This document shows, piece after piece, positions 15,706 through 23,192 of a stretch of 64,000 nucleotides of DNA. Made by a program: the position numbers and the translations under genes. Location of the stretch: assembly GCF_042887685.1 (NCBI RefSeq), contig NZ_JBHVOS010000014.1:1-64000 (forward strand), written 5' to 3'. This DNA comes from Oerskovia sp042887685 (GTDB taxonomy: Bacteria; Actinomycetota; Actinomycetes; Actinomycetales; Cellulomonadaceae). Each line of letters opens with the position of its first letter. Within the stretch, counting starts at the first letter, position 1. The notes beneath the pieces are model-generated. The model saw nothing but the letters and a program-made list of their open reading frames with translations, was not told where the DNA came from and made no database searches.

Positions 15706-16878
15706 GTGGACCTGTTCGAATACCAGGCGCGCGACATCTTCGAGAAGCACGGCGTGCCCGTGCTGGGCGGCGTGGTCGCCACGACCCCCGAAGAGGCTCG
15801 CGAGGGCGCTGAGAAGCTCGGTGGCGGGACCGTGGTCGTCAAGGCCCAGGTCAAGACCGGAGGACGTGGCAAGGCGGGCGGCGTCAAGCTCGCCCACTCG
15901 CCCGAGGAGGCCGCCGAGAAGGCGTCCGAGATCCTCGGCATGGACATCAAGGGCCACACGGTCCACCGCGTCATGATCGCGGCCGGCGCGAAGATCGCCG
16001 AGGAGTTCTACTTCTCGGTGCTCCTCGACCGGGCCAACCGCTCGTACCTCGCCATGGCGAGCGTCGAGGGTGGCATGGAGATCGAGGTCCTCGCGGTCGA
16101 GCGCCCCGAGGCGCTCGCGAAGGTCGCCGTGGACCCGACCGTCGGCATCGACCAGGCGAAGGCCGACGAGATCGTCGCCGCCGCCGGGTTCGCCGACGAC
16201 ATCAAGGCGCAGGTCGCCGACGTCATCCAGAAGCTGTGGACCGTCTACAAGGAGGAGGACGCGACCCTGGTCGAGGTCAACCCCCTGGTCCGCACCGAGG
16301 ACGGCTCGATCGTCGCGCTCGACGGCAAGGTGACCCTCGACGAGAACGCCGGGTTCCGCCACGCGGACCACGCCGAGCTCGAGGACAAGGACGCGGCCGA
16401 CCCTCTCGAGGCCAAGGCCAAGGAGAACGACCTCAACTACGTCAAGCTCGACGGCCAGGTCGGCATCATCGGCAACGGTGCGGGGCTCGTCATGAGCACG
16501 CTCGACGTCGTCGCCTACGCGGGTGAGCAGCACGGCGGCGTCAAGCCCGCCAACTTCCTCGACATCGGCGGCGGCGCGTCCGCAGCCGTCATGGCCGCGG
16601 GCCTGGACGTCATCCTCAACGACGAGCAGGTCAAGAGCGTGTTCGTGAACGTCTTCGGCGGCATCACGGCGTGCGACGAGGTCGCCAACGGCATCGTCCA
16701 GGCGCTCGCGATCCTCGGCGACGAGGCGAACAAGCCGCTCGTCGTCCGTCTCGACGGCAACAACGTCGAGGAGGGGCGCGCGATCCTCGCCCAGGCGAAC
16801 CACCCGCTCGTCACCCTGGCCGAGACGATGGACGGCGGCGCCGACAAGGCTGCCGAGCTGGCCAACGCCGCTTCCTGA
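15706..16878 (+). CDS. sucC: Succinyl-CoA synthetase (ADP-forming) beta subunit
   Basis: SucC is the ATP-grasp, nucleotide-binding subunit of succinate-CoA ligase, which links succinyl-CoA to succinate with substrate-level phosphorylation. The 390-residue protein begins MDLFEYQARDIFEKHGVPV (GTG-encoded start) and contains the ATP-grasp motif KAQVKTGGRGKAGGVK, EVNPLV, and the C-terminal NFLDIGGGASA and NVFGGITACDEVA motifs typical of the CoA-ligase half. The GTG at 15706 follows GGAAGG; an upstream in-frame start would run through the operator. It is followed after 29 nt by sucD in a two-gene unit. Confidence 0.96.
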   Translation: MDLFEYQARDIFEKHGVPVLGGVVATTPEEAREGAEKLGGGTVVVKAQVKTGGRGKAGGVKLAHSPEEAAEKASEILGMDIKGHTVHRVMIAAGAKIAEEFYFSVLLDRANRSYLAMASVEGGMEIEVLAVERPEALAKVAVDPTVGIDQAKADEIVAAAGFADDIKAQVADVIQKLWTVYKEEDATLVEVNPLVRTEDGSIVALDGKVTLDENAGFRHADHAELEDKDAADPLEAKAKENDLNYVKLDGQVGIIGNGAGLVMSTLDVVAYAGEQHGGVKPANFLDIGGGASAAVMAAGLDVILNDEQVKSVFVNVFGGITACDEVANGIVQALAILGDEANKPLVVRLDGNNVEEGRAILAQANHPLVTLAETMDGGADKAAELANAAS

Positions 16879-16907
16879 CCGAGACCCGAGAGAGAAAACA
16901 GACAGAC

Positions 16908-17795
16908 ATGGCAATCTTCATCAACGAGGACTCCAAGGTCATCGTCCAGGGCATGACGGGTTCGGAGGGCCAGAAGCACACGACGCGCATGCTGGCCTCC
17001 GGCACCAACATCGTGGGCGGCGTGAACCCGCGCAAGGCCGGCACCTCGGTCTCCTTCCCGAAGGGTGAGGGCACTGTCGACGTCCCCGTCTTCGGGTCCG
17101 TCTCCGAGGCCATCGCCGCCACGGGCGCCGACGTCTCCGTGATCTTCGTGCCCCCGGCGTTCACGAAGTCCGCGGTCGTCGAGTCCATCGAGGCCGGCAT
17201 GCCGCTGACCGTCATCATCACCGAGGGCGTCCCGGTCGCGGACTCCGCGGAGTTCTTCACCCTGGCCGAGGCCAAGGGCGTCCGTCTCATCGGCCCCAAC
17301 TGCCCGGGCATCATCAGCCCCGGGAAGTCGAACGTCGGGATCATCCCGGCCGACATCACGGGCCCCGGCAAGATCGGGCTCGTCTCGAAGTCCGGCACGC
17401 TGACCTACCAGATGATGTACGAGCTGCGTGACTTCGGCTTCTCGACCGCGATCGGCATCGGTGGCGACCCGATCATCGGCACCACGCACATCGACGCCCT
17501 CGCGGCGTTCGAGGCGGACCCCGACACCGAGGCGATCGTCATGATCGGCGAGATCGGTGGCGACGCCGAGGAGCGTGCCGCGGCGTACATCCAGGCGCAC
17601 GTGACCAAGCCGGTCGTCGGCTACGTCGCGGGCTTCACGGCCCCCGAGGGCAAGACCATGGGTCACGCGGGCGCCATCGTGTCCGGCTCCTCGGGCACCG
17701 CGCAGGCCAAGAAGGAGGCCCTCGAGGCTGCAGGCGTCAAGGTCGGCAAGACGCCGTCCGAGACGGCCGCGCTCATGCGCGAGATCCTCTCCTGA
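16908..17795 (+). CDS. sucD: Succinyl-CoA synthetase alpha subunit
   Basis: SucD binds CoA and carries the phosphorylated histidine. The 295-residue protein has the Rossmann CoA-binding start (VIVQGMTGSEGQKHTTRML), FVPPAFTKSAVVESIEA, GPNCPGIISPGKSNVGI, and the active-site histidine in MGHAGAIVSG near residue 253. The length matches the family. The ATG follows a GAGAGAG ribosome site, and the gene is closed by a strong hairpin at 17828-17864. Confidence 0.96.
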   Translation: MAIFINEDSKVIVQGMTGSEGQKHTTRMLASGTNIVGGVNPRKAGTSVSFPKGEGTVDVPVFGSVSEAIAATGADVSVIFVPPAFTKSAVVESIEAGMPLTVIITEGVPVADSAEFFTLAEAKGVRLIGPNCPGIISPGKSNVGIIPADITGPGKIGLVSKSGTLTYQMMYELRDFGFSTAIGIGGDPIIGTTHIDALAAFEADPDTEAIVMIGEIGGDAEERAAAYIQAHVTKPVVGYVAGFTAPEGKTMGHAGAIVSGSSGTAQAKKEALEAAGVKVGKTPSETAALMREILS

Positions 17796-17827
17796 CCACG
17801 CCCCGCTGAGCACCCGCTCAGCATGCC

Positions 17828-17864
17828 CGACGGCGCCCGGCCACCATTCGGCCGGGCGCCGTCG
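17828..17864 (+). terminator. sucCD terminator hairpin
   Basis: Perfect 15-bp stem CGACGGCGCCCGGCC and complement, 7-nt loop. It incorporates the dispersed GCCCGACGGCGCC motif and has no T-tract. Confidence 0.7.
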
Positions 17865-17958
17865 GCGTACCCTGTTCTTCCTGGACACGCCGGGCCAGGT
17901 GCGCGGATCGCGGGCGCGCCGCCCGACCTGCACCGCCAGGGCCGACCGATCGACGACG

Positions 17959-19269
17959 ATGGAGACCATGACCACGCCCACCCAGTCCGTCGCCGGGCGA
18001 CGGGCACCCCGCACGGTCGAGGAGCCCGCCCGCGGTCCTCGTCGTCCCCTCGAAGCCCCTCGGCGCTGGATCTCGGGCGTGGTCGCCGCGCTCCAGGCGC
18101 TCGCCCTCTCGCTGGCCGTGGTGATCCTCCCGGCGGTCGCGGCGTTCCTCGCGTCCTCCGCAGGTCCGGGCGAGGGTGACGCCGGGGGCTGGGGGCAGTC
18201 GGTGTCGGTCGCCGCCGGTTTCTGGCTCCTGGCGCACGGGGTCCCGCTCGCGGCCGCCGGCACCTCGATCACGATGGTGCCGCTCGGCCTCACGTTCCTC
18301 GTCGTCTTCACGTGCTTCGCGTCGGCCCGTCGCTCGGCGCACACCGCGACGTCGTCGTGGGCCGTCGGCGTCGGGGTCTACGCGGTCGCCACGCTCGTCA
18401 TCGCGCTGCTCGCGGGGTCGGCGCCGGGGTGGGACGTCCTGTTCGCCCTGCTGGGTGGCGCGGTCGTCGCGGGGATCGGCCTCGGTGCCGGGATCCTGTC
18501 GCGCCCCGACGCCCCCAGGGTCGCCGACCTGACTGCGGTCCTCGACCCGTACGTCCCGCCCGTCGTGCGGCTCGGCGCCCGCGCGGGCCTGCTGGGCCTG
18601 GCGCTGCTGGTCGGGCTGTCGAGCGTCGTGGTCGGCGCCTGGGTCGTCGCCGGTCGGGCGACGTCGGGAGACATCGTCGTCGGCCTCGCGCCGGGCCTGC
18701 TCGGGGGGCTGATCCTGGCCGTCTCGCAGCTCGCGGTCGTGCCGAACCTGGTGCTCTGGGTGAGTTCCTGGATCGCCGGACCCGGCTTCGTGGTGGGCGA
18801 GGGGAGCAGCTTCACGACCAGCGCCTCGGAGCCCGGCGCGCTGCCCGCCGTGCCGCTCCTCGGCGCCCTGCCCGGACCCGAGTGGACGACGGTCCTCGCG
18901 TCGTTCGCCCCCGTTCTCGTCGTGGTCCTGGGCGTCGTGGCGGGGGTGTTCGTCTGGCGCCGGTGCGGGCGCCACGACGCCCGCTGGGCGGACCTCGGCC
19001 TCGCGCTGGCAGGCGTCGCCCTGAGCGCGGGACTGCTCGTGGTGGTGCTGCAGGTCCTGGCGGGCGGCGCCGTCGGCCCGGGGCGCATGGCCCACGTGGG
19101 CGCGCCGCCGCTGCTCGCCGGGGGCATCGTCGCCGCGGAGATCGCGGGTGGCGCGGCGCTCGCGCTGGCGTGGGGCAAGGCGGCCGTCACCGAGCGGGTG
19201 CGTCACCGTCACGACGACACCGCTCCCGACGACACCGCCCCCGAGGACGCCGCCGCGCCCGTCGACTGA
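17959..19269 (+). CDS. DUF6350/PerM-like polytopic membrane protein
   Basis: This protein of about 436 residues has roughly ten hydrophobic segments, a basic N-terminal tail of about 45 residues and an acidic C-terminal tail with a repeated DDTAP motif. Its place between sucCD and purN/purH matches actinobacterial DUF6350 proteins, whose mycobacterial relative PerM is a divisome-stabilising membrane protein beside purN. A role in division or envelope stability here is inferred from synteny and topology only. Two ATGs, 17959 and 17968, are possible starts; the second would have GGAG closer than usual. A TACCCT hexamer at 17869-17874 may be its promoter. Confidence 0.72.
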   Translation: METMTTPTQSVAGRRAPRTVEEPARGPRRPLEAPRRWISGVVAALQALALSLAVVILPAVAAFLASSAGPGEGDAGGWGQSVSVAAGFWLLAHGVPLAAAGTSITMVPLGLTFLVVFTCFASARRSAHTATSSWAVGVGVYAVATLVIALLAGSAPGWDVLFALLGGAVVAGIGLGAGILSRPDAPRVADLTAVLDPYVPPVVRLGARAGLLGLALLVGLSSVVVGAWVVAGRATSGDIVVGLAPGLLGGLILAVSQLAVVPNLVLWVSSWIAGPGFVVGEGSSFTTSASEPGALPAVPLLGALPGPEWTTVLASFAPVLVVVLGVVAGVFVWRRCGRHDARWADLGLALAGVALSAGLLVVVLQVLAGGAVGPGRMAHVGAPPLLAGGIVAAEIAGGAALALAWGKAAVTERVRHRHDDTAPDDTAPEDAAAPVD

Positions 19270-19311
19270 TCTCCCCGGGCGCGGCGGACCGGCGACCGTT
19301 GCCGGCCTGGC

Positions 19312-19881
19312 CTACCGACCCAGCCGGTCCTTCGTCCACTGCTCGCGCGCCTGCTCGTACTGCACGGCGCACTCCTGCTGCGCCGAGACCGTGATGGCAC
19401 CGTCGAGGCACTGCTGGTTGTCGAGCTCGACGTCCCACATCGCGAGGCCGCCGAGCATCGACAGGGACATGGTCGCGGTCAGGCCCAGCCCGACGGCGAC
19501 CGCGGGCAGCAGCGCCCCGCCCAGGCGGGCGCGCCACACCGCACGCATCGCGCGGACCCCGAACACGATCGTCACGACCGCGAAGAAGAGGCTCGAGACC
19601 CGCCACGGGAACGCGAGCGAGCTCGTGACGAGCGTGACGAGCATGAGCAGCCCGAAGTGCAGCACCTGCCGCGTGGTCGCGCGCAGCGTGTCGGGGTCGA
19701 CGGGCACGGGCGGCTCGCCCGGTGCGGGCGGGCCGCCGCCGGTGCGGCCGGGACGGACCTGACCGGGCGCGGCGTCGTGGGCGGGAGGAACCGGGGGCCC
19801 CTGCACCGGGGGAGGGGTGGGCTTCCGCGCCTCGTCGGTCGGCTTCTGGCCGGGACGTGGGGGCGCGTACGGGTTGCCCAT
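19312..19881 (-). CDS. Proline-rich membrane protein, function unknown
   Basis: This 189-residue protein has a proline/glycine-rich cytoplasmic N-terminal region (residues 1-65), then two or three membrane helices (about 73-90, 96-110, 121-140) and a C-terminal extracellular or periplasmic stretch with two cysteines (QQCLDGA and QQECAVQY) that might form a disulfide. I cannot assign a function. It is convergent with the PerM-like gene and divergent from purN. The ATG at 19881 follows GAGGAG. Confidence 0.75.
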   Translation of the reverse strand: MGNPYAPPRPGQKPTDEARKPTPPPVQGPPVPPAHDAAPGQVRPGRTGGGPPAPGEPPVPVDPDTLRATTRQVLHFGLLMLVTLVTSSLAFPWRVSSLFFAVVTIVFGVRAMRAVWRARLGGALLPAVAVGLGLTATMSLSMLGGLAMWDVELDNQQCLDGAITVSAQQECAVQYEQAREQWTKDRLGR

Positions 19882-20043
19882 GGGCAGCTCCTCGGTGCTT
19901 CGCGGGTGGCACCGGGCGGAACCGGCCCGCGGGTCCCGCCCCAGGGGCGGACGAGCAGACCGGCGCCTCTCCGGCGCGGACTAGGGTGGTACCTGGCTTT
20001 TCTCCCCCATTCTCCACCACTGCCGACGCCTCCGAGGAGCACC

Positions 20044-20685
20044 GTGCGCACACCTTCCGGTCAGCCCATCGACACGACGAGCGCGGCGCGGGTCGTCGTC
20101 CTGGTCTCGGGGGCGGGCAGCAACCTCGCGGCGCTGCTCGCGGCGCACGAGGACCCCGCCTACGGGGCACGGGTCGTGGGAGTCGTGACGGACAAGCCGG
20201 GCGCGGGCGCGCTCGACCTGGCACGCCAGGCGGGGGTCGCGTCGGTCGTCGTGGCACCGGGCGACTTCGCGGACCGCGACGCGTGGAACGACGGCGTCGC
20301 GGAGGCCGTCGCGGTCTTCTCGCCCGACCTCGTGGTCCTCGCGGGCTTCATGCGCATCCTGAGCCCGGCGTTCGTGGACCGTTTCGCGGGCCGGACGATC
20401 AACACCCACCCGGCGCTCCTGCCGTCGTTCCCGGGGGCGCACGGGGTCCGCGACGCGCTCGCGTACGGCGTCAAGGTCACGGGCTGCACGGTCCACGTGG
20501 TCGACACGGGCGTGGACACGGGGCCGATCATCGCGCAGGCGGCCGTGACGGTCGAGGACTCGGACGACGAGCAGGCGCTGCACGAGCGCATCAAGGTCGC
20601 CGAGCGGGCGCTGCTCGTCGAGACGGTCGGGCGCGCTGCGCGCGAGGGCCTGCGGGTCGAGGGGCGCCGGGCGCTGCTGGGGTGA
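20044..20685 (+). CDS. purN: Phosphoribosylglycinamide formyltransferase
   Basis: PurN transfers a formyl group from 10-formyl-THF to GAR in step three of purine synthesis. The 213-residue protein has VVLVSGAGSNLAALLAA near the N-terminus, LAGFMRILSP, the catalytic NTHPALLPSFPGAHG motif (Asn-His) and DTGVDTGPIIAQ with the catalytic Asp. The GTG at 20044 follows GAGGAGCACC. A TAGGGT hexamer (19982-19987) may be its promoter. purH is not adjacent: three unrelated genes are inserted between them here. Confidence 0.95.
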   Translation: MRTPSGQPIDTTSAARVVVLVSGAGSNLAALLAAHEDPAYGARVVGVVTDKPGAGALDLARQAGVASVVVAPGDFADRDAWNDGVAEAVAVFSPDLVVLAGFMRILSPAFVDRFAGRTINTHPALLPSFPGAHGVRDALAYGVKVTGCTVHVVDTGVDTGPIIAQAAVTVEDSDDEQALHERIKVAERALLVETVGRAAREGLRVEGRRALLG

Positions 20686-20831
20686 GCCGCGCGAGGTGGC
20701 GGCAGGTCTAGCGTCGAGAGGGTGATCCTGGACGGGGGCGCTGAAAAGGTGGGGTGCGCAGGGCGCGCCGTCGGGCAGGATCGGACGGTCGCCCGGCGCA
20801 GCGCCGCGCGACACCCGTCAGGAGGCCGTCC

Positions 20832-21824
20832 GTGCAGCTCCCGTTCACCTACGAGGTCACCAAGTACGACCCCGCGACGCGGACCGTCAACCCGGACGGG
20901 ACGGTCGACTGGGACGAGCGGCCGGACGCCGACGGCTCGATCGAGGACGCCTACGTCGACGCGGTCTCGATCATCGCGCGCGAGCTCGGGGTCGAACGGC
21001 TGACGCTGCGCGATACCGAGCTCTGGCACGACGACTCCGACCTCGACCCGGGGAGCGTCCTGGCCCGGCTCTTCGGGACGCGTCTCGAAGGCTGCTACGA
21101 CGGCGCGATCGTGGACGTCGCGGGGGCCAGGCTCCTGGTGCGTGAGGCGCTGCGGGCCGAGAGCCTCGATCGACCTGCCCCCGAGGTCCCGACGCTGTGG
21201 TGCCGCTTCGAGGCCGAGGGGCGCATGTTCGTGCACACGGGTTACGACCTCTACATGTACATCGGGGCGTCCGAGCCGTGCCTGCAGGCGGTCGAGGCCG
21301 TCGCGGCGTCTGGCCTGTTCCCGGTCCGGATCCGGGAGTCCCCGTACGACCCGACGACTGCGGACGCGTGGGCGGAGCTGGCTGACGTACCTCCGGTCGA
21401 CGAGACGTTCTGGGCGACCGTCGACGACTTGGTCGACGAGCGCGGGGGCGTGCTCGTCCAGGAGCACGCCGGGTGGAGCCGTTGGCACCGGATCGTCGCA
21501 GGCAATCCCCGGCCGGTGTTCCGCCCGCGGGCCATGGTGGAGGTCTGGCCGGACGTGTCCACCGACGTGACGGCGGTGCTGAAGGGGATCGTCGACGAGG
21601 ACGACGACCCGCAACGTGACCTCGTCTACCTCACGGCGGACGGCGCGGTGCGCTGTGTGCGGATCGACGAGGACAGCCTGCCGGGGATCGAGCGGCGCCT
21701 CGCTGGTGCGGTCGGCGGGTTCGCCGTCCCGGAAACCGTCGACGAGGCGCGGCCGATGTTGCTGCACCGGGCGGCATGCCCAGATCCCGACGGGGTGGTG
21801 CGGGTTCGGGTCAACAGGTGGTGA
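20832..21824 (+). CDS. Conserved hypothetical protein (YEVTKYDPA-type N-terminus)
   Basis: This 330-residue soluble acidic protein begins with FTYEVTKYDPATRTVNPDGTVDW, a start I associate with uncharacterised actinobacterial proteins. It has a central GYDLYMYIG segment (WCRFEAEGRMFVHTGYDLYMYIG) and no signal peptide or membrane segment. No catalytic motif is apparent, and I do not assign a function. The GTG at 20832 follows AGGAGG; an upstream in-frame ATG at 20754 would translate part of a dispersed repeat and is less likely. A TAGCGT hexamer lies at 20708. Confidence 0.75.
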   Translation: MQLPFTYEVTKYDPATRTVNPDGTVDWDERPDADGSIEDAYVDAVSIIARELGVERLTLRDTELWHDDSDLDPGSVLARLFGTRLEGCYDGAIVDVAGARLLVREALRAESLDRPAPEVPTLWCRFEAEGRMFVHTGYDLYMYIGASEPCLQAVEAVAASGLFPVRIRESPYDPTTADAWAELADVPPVDETFWATVDDLVDERGGVLVQEHAGWSRWHRIVAGNPRPVFRPRAMVEVWPDVSTDVTAVLKGIVDEDDDPQRDLVYLTADGAVRCVRIDEDSLPGIERRLAGAVGGFAVPETVDEARPMLLHRAACPDPDGVVRVRVNRW

Positions 21825-21876
21825 CGCTCGGGCACCGGGCGGACTGCTGTTGCGGCAGACCGATTGTCCCCACCTC

Positions 21877-21927
21877 TTGACCGGCCACATGATCAATGAG
21901 TATGTTGATCAACATAACTGTTGATCA
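21877..21927 (+). promoter_or_regulatory. Promoter and operator of the ArsR/SRPBCC pair
   Basis: TTGACC (21877-21882), 18-bp spacer and TATGTT (21901-21906) form a good promoter. The perfect palindrome ATGTTGATCAACAT (21902-21915) overlaps the -10, and a half-site GTTGATCA follows at 21920-21927. This fits autorepression by the ArsR-family product; the binder is inferred. Confidence 0.65.
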
Positions 21928-21944
21928 CGACGAGCAAGGCCGAC

Positions 21945-22325
21945 ATGACCCTCCTGGACGACTCCCACGACGAGACGGCCGCCGACCTCGACCGCGCGTT
22001 CCTCGCGCTGGCCGACCCGGTCCGTCGGAGCATCGTCGCCACGCTGTCCAGGGGGCCGGCCACGGTCAACGAGCTCGCCGCACCCTTCCCCATCACGAAG
22101 CAGGCCGTGTCCCGGCACATCCAGGTCCTCGAGACCGCGGGCCTCATCACCCGCACCCGGGACGGCCAACGACGACCCTGCCATCTCGATCCCGCCGCGC
22201 TCGAACGGCTCACGGCGTGGATCGACGAGTACCGGCTCACCGCGGAGCGGCAGTACCGCCGGCTCGACGCCCTCCTCGGGCGGCTCCAGGCGCCGTCGTC
22301 GGACCTATCGAAGGAGCAGTCATGA
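21945..22325 (+). CDS. ArsR-family winged-helix transcriptional regulator
   Basis: This 126-residue repressor-type protein has a winged-helix domain: DRAFLALADPVRRSIVATLSRGPATVNELAAPFPITKQAVSRHIQVLETAGLITRTRDGQRR. No cysteine metal-binding motif is present, so it belongs to the ArsR subgroup that pairs with SRPBCC/AHSA1 proteins rather than a metal sensor. Its stop overlaps the next start as ATGA, so the two are coupled. A TTG start at 21921 is possible but would place the start codon in the operator. The palindromic promoter suggests autoregulation. Confidence 0.88.
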   Translation: MTLLDDSHDETAADLDRAFLALADPVRRSIVATLSRGPATVNELAAPFPITKQAVSRHIQVLETAGLITRTRDGQRRPCHLDPAALERLTAWIDEYRLTAERQYRRLDALLGRLQAPSSDLSKEQS

Positions 22326-22810
22326 GCAGCACGCACCCCACGACCGTCACGGCGCCTCCGGGAACACCCTTCATCGAGGTCGTGCGCGACGTCGACGCCC
22401 CGCGGCCCCTCGTGTTCCGGGCCTTCACCGACCCGACGCTCGTCACGCAGTGGCTCGGCCCCCGCCGCTACGAGATGGTCCTCGACCACTGGGACGCCCG
22501 GACGGGCGGCTCGTGGGCCTACGCCCACCGTGCGGGCGACGAGGAGTACGGGTTCTTCGGCACGTTCCACTCGGTCGTCCCGGACACGAGGGCCGTCCAG
22601 ACCTTCGAGTTCGCGGGTGCCCCCGGGCACGTGAGCCTCGACGAGGTCACGTTCGAGGACCTGCCGGGCGGCGGGACCAGGATCGTCACGCGCTCGGTCC
22701 ACCAGTCGGTCGAGTCCCGCGACGCCATGGTCGGCTCGGGCATGGCCGACGGCATGAGCGAGGGCTACGACCGCCTCGACGAGCTGCTGGCCTCGGACGT
22801 CGTCGCCTGA
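22322..22810 (+). CDS. SRPBCC-domain (AHSA1/START-like) protein
   Basis: This 162-residue protein has a single AHSA1-type domain: PFIEVVRDVDAPRPLVFRAFTDPTLVTQWLGP near the start, then GGSWAYAHRAGDEEYGFFGTFHSVVP and the closing MADGMSEGYDRLDELLA helix. These proteins fold around a hydrophobic cavity and probably bind a small lipophilic ligand. The ligand is unknown. Pairing with an ArsR repressor suggests induction by that compound. It is followed by a perfect 18-bp hairpin. Confidence 0.87.
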   Translation: MSSTHPTTVTAPPGTPFIEVVRDVDAPRPLVFRAFTDPTLVTQWLGPRRYEMVLDHWDARTGGSWAYAHRAGDEEYGFFGTFHSVVPDTRAVQTFEFAGAPGHVSLDEVTFEDLPGGGTRIVTRSVHQSVESRDAMVGSGMADGMSEGYDRLDELLASDVVA

Positions 22811-22846
22811 GTTGTCGAGAGTCGTTGCGCACTACGTTCGAGAGGA

Positions 22847-22887
22847 GGCCATCTGGGGTCGGAGGCTCGCTCCGACCCCAGATGGCC
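22847..22887 (+). terminator. Perfect 18-bp hairpin after the SRPBCC gene
   Basis: GGCCATCTGGGGTCGGAG (22847-22864) and its exact complement (22870-22887) flank the 5-nt loop GCTCG. Probably a terminator; there is no T-tract. Confidence 0.7.
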
Positions 22888-22949
22888 GCATCTCGTGTGC
22901 GGCGCAGCGGGCCGGGTCGCGTGGCGCCCCGCCGTTCAGGGAGCCCAGG

Positions 22950-23011
22950 TGCCCGACGGCGCCACGCACCCAGGGCGACCCGCTCGCCCGGGTGCGTGGC
23001 GCCGTCGGGCA
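22950..23011. repeat. Long palindrome carrying two inverted copies of the dispersed motif
   Basis: TGCCCGACGGCGCC plus ACGCACCC (22950-22971) is perfectly complementary to 22990-23011. Additional GGGCGA/TCGCCC pairing inside extends the stem toward 28 bp. It lies between the SRPBCC terminator and the purH riboswitch promoter. Confidence 0.75.
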
Positions 23012-23052
23012 GGGGGCGGATCCTGGCGAGGCCCGCTGCGAACCGGGCGCGG

Positions 23053-23150
23053 TAGGATCGGAGACGGCCGCGACTGGCGAAGGTGGGAACGACCACCGGG
23101 GAGCGTCCGATCGACCTGTTGGTGCGTCGTCCGCCTGGGCGCCTGGGTGA
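23053..23150 (+). ncRNA. ZTP (pfl-type) riboswitch upstream of purH
   Basis: After a TAGGAT -10 hexamer (23053-23058) the leader has the conserved pfl/ZTP landmarks in order: GCGACTGGCG, a GGTGG-GAACGA-CCACC hairpin, CCGGGGAGCG, then a variable linker and CCGCCTGGGCGCC. ZTP riboswitches sense ZMP/ZTP, which accumulate when 10-formyl-THF is short, and turn on purH and folate genes. Downstream, CCTGGGT (23142-23148) could pair with ACCCACAGG (23175-23183) and mask the AGGAG ribosome site, suggesting translational control. Confidence 0.9.
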
Positions 23151-23192
23151 CCGGAATTCCGCGACCCGCTGACGACCCACAGGAGCCCCTCG

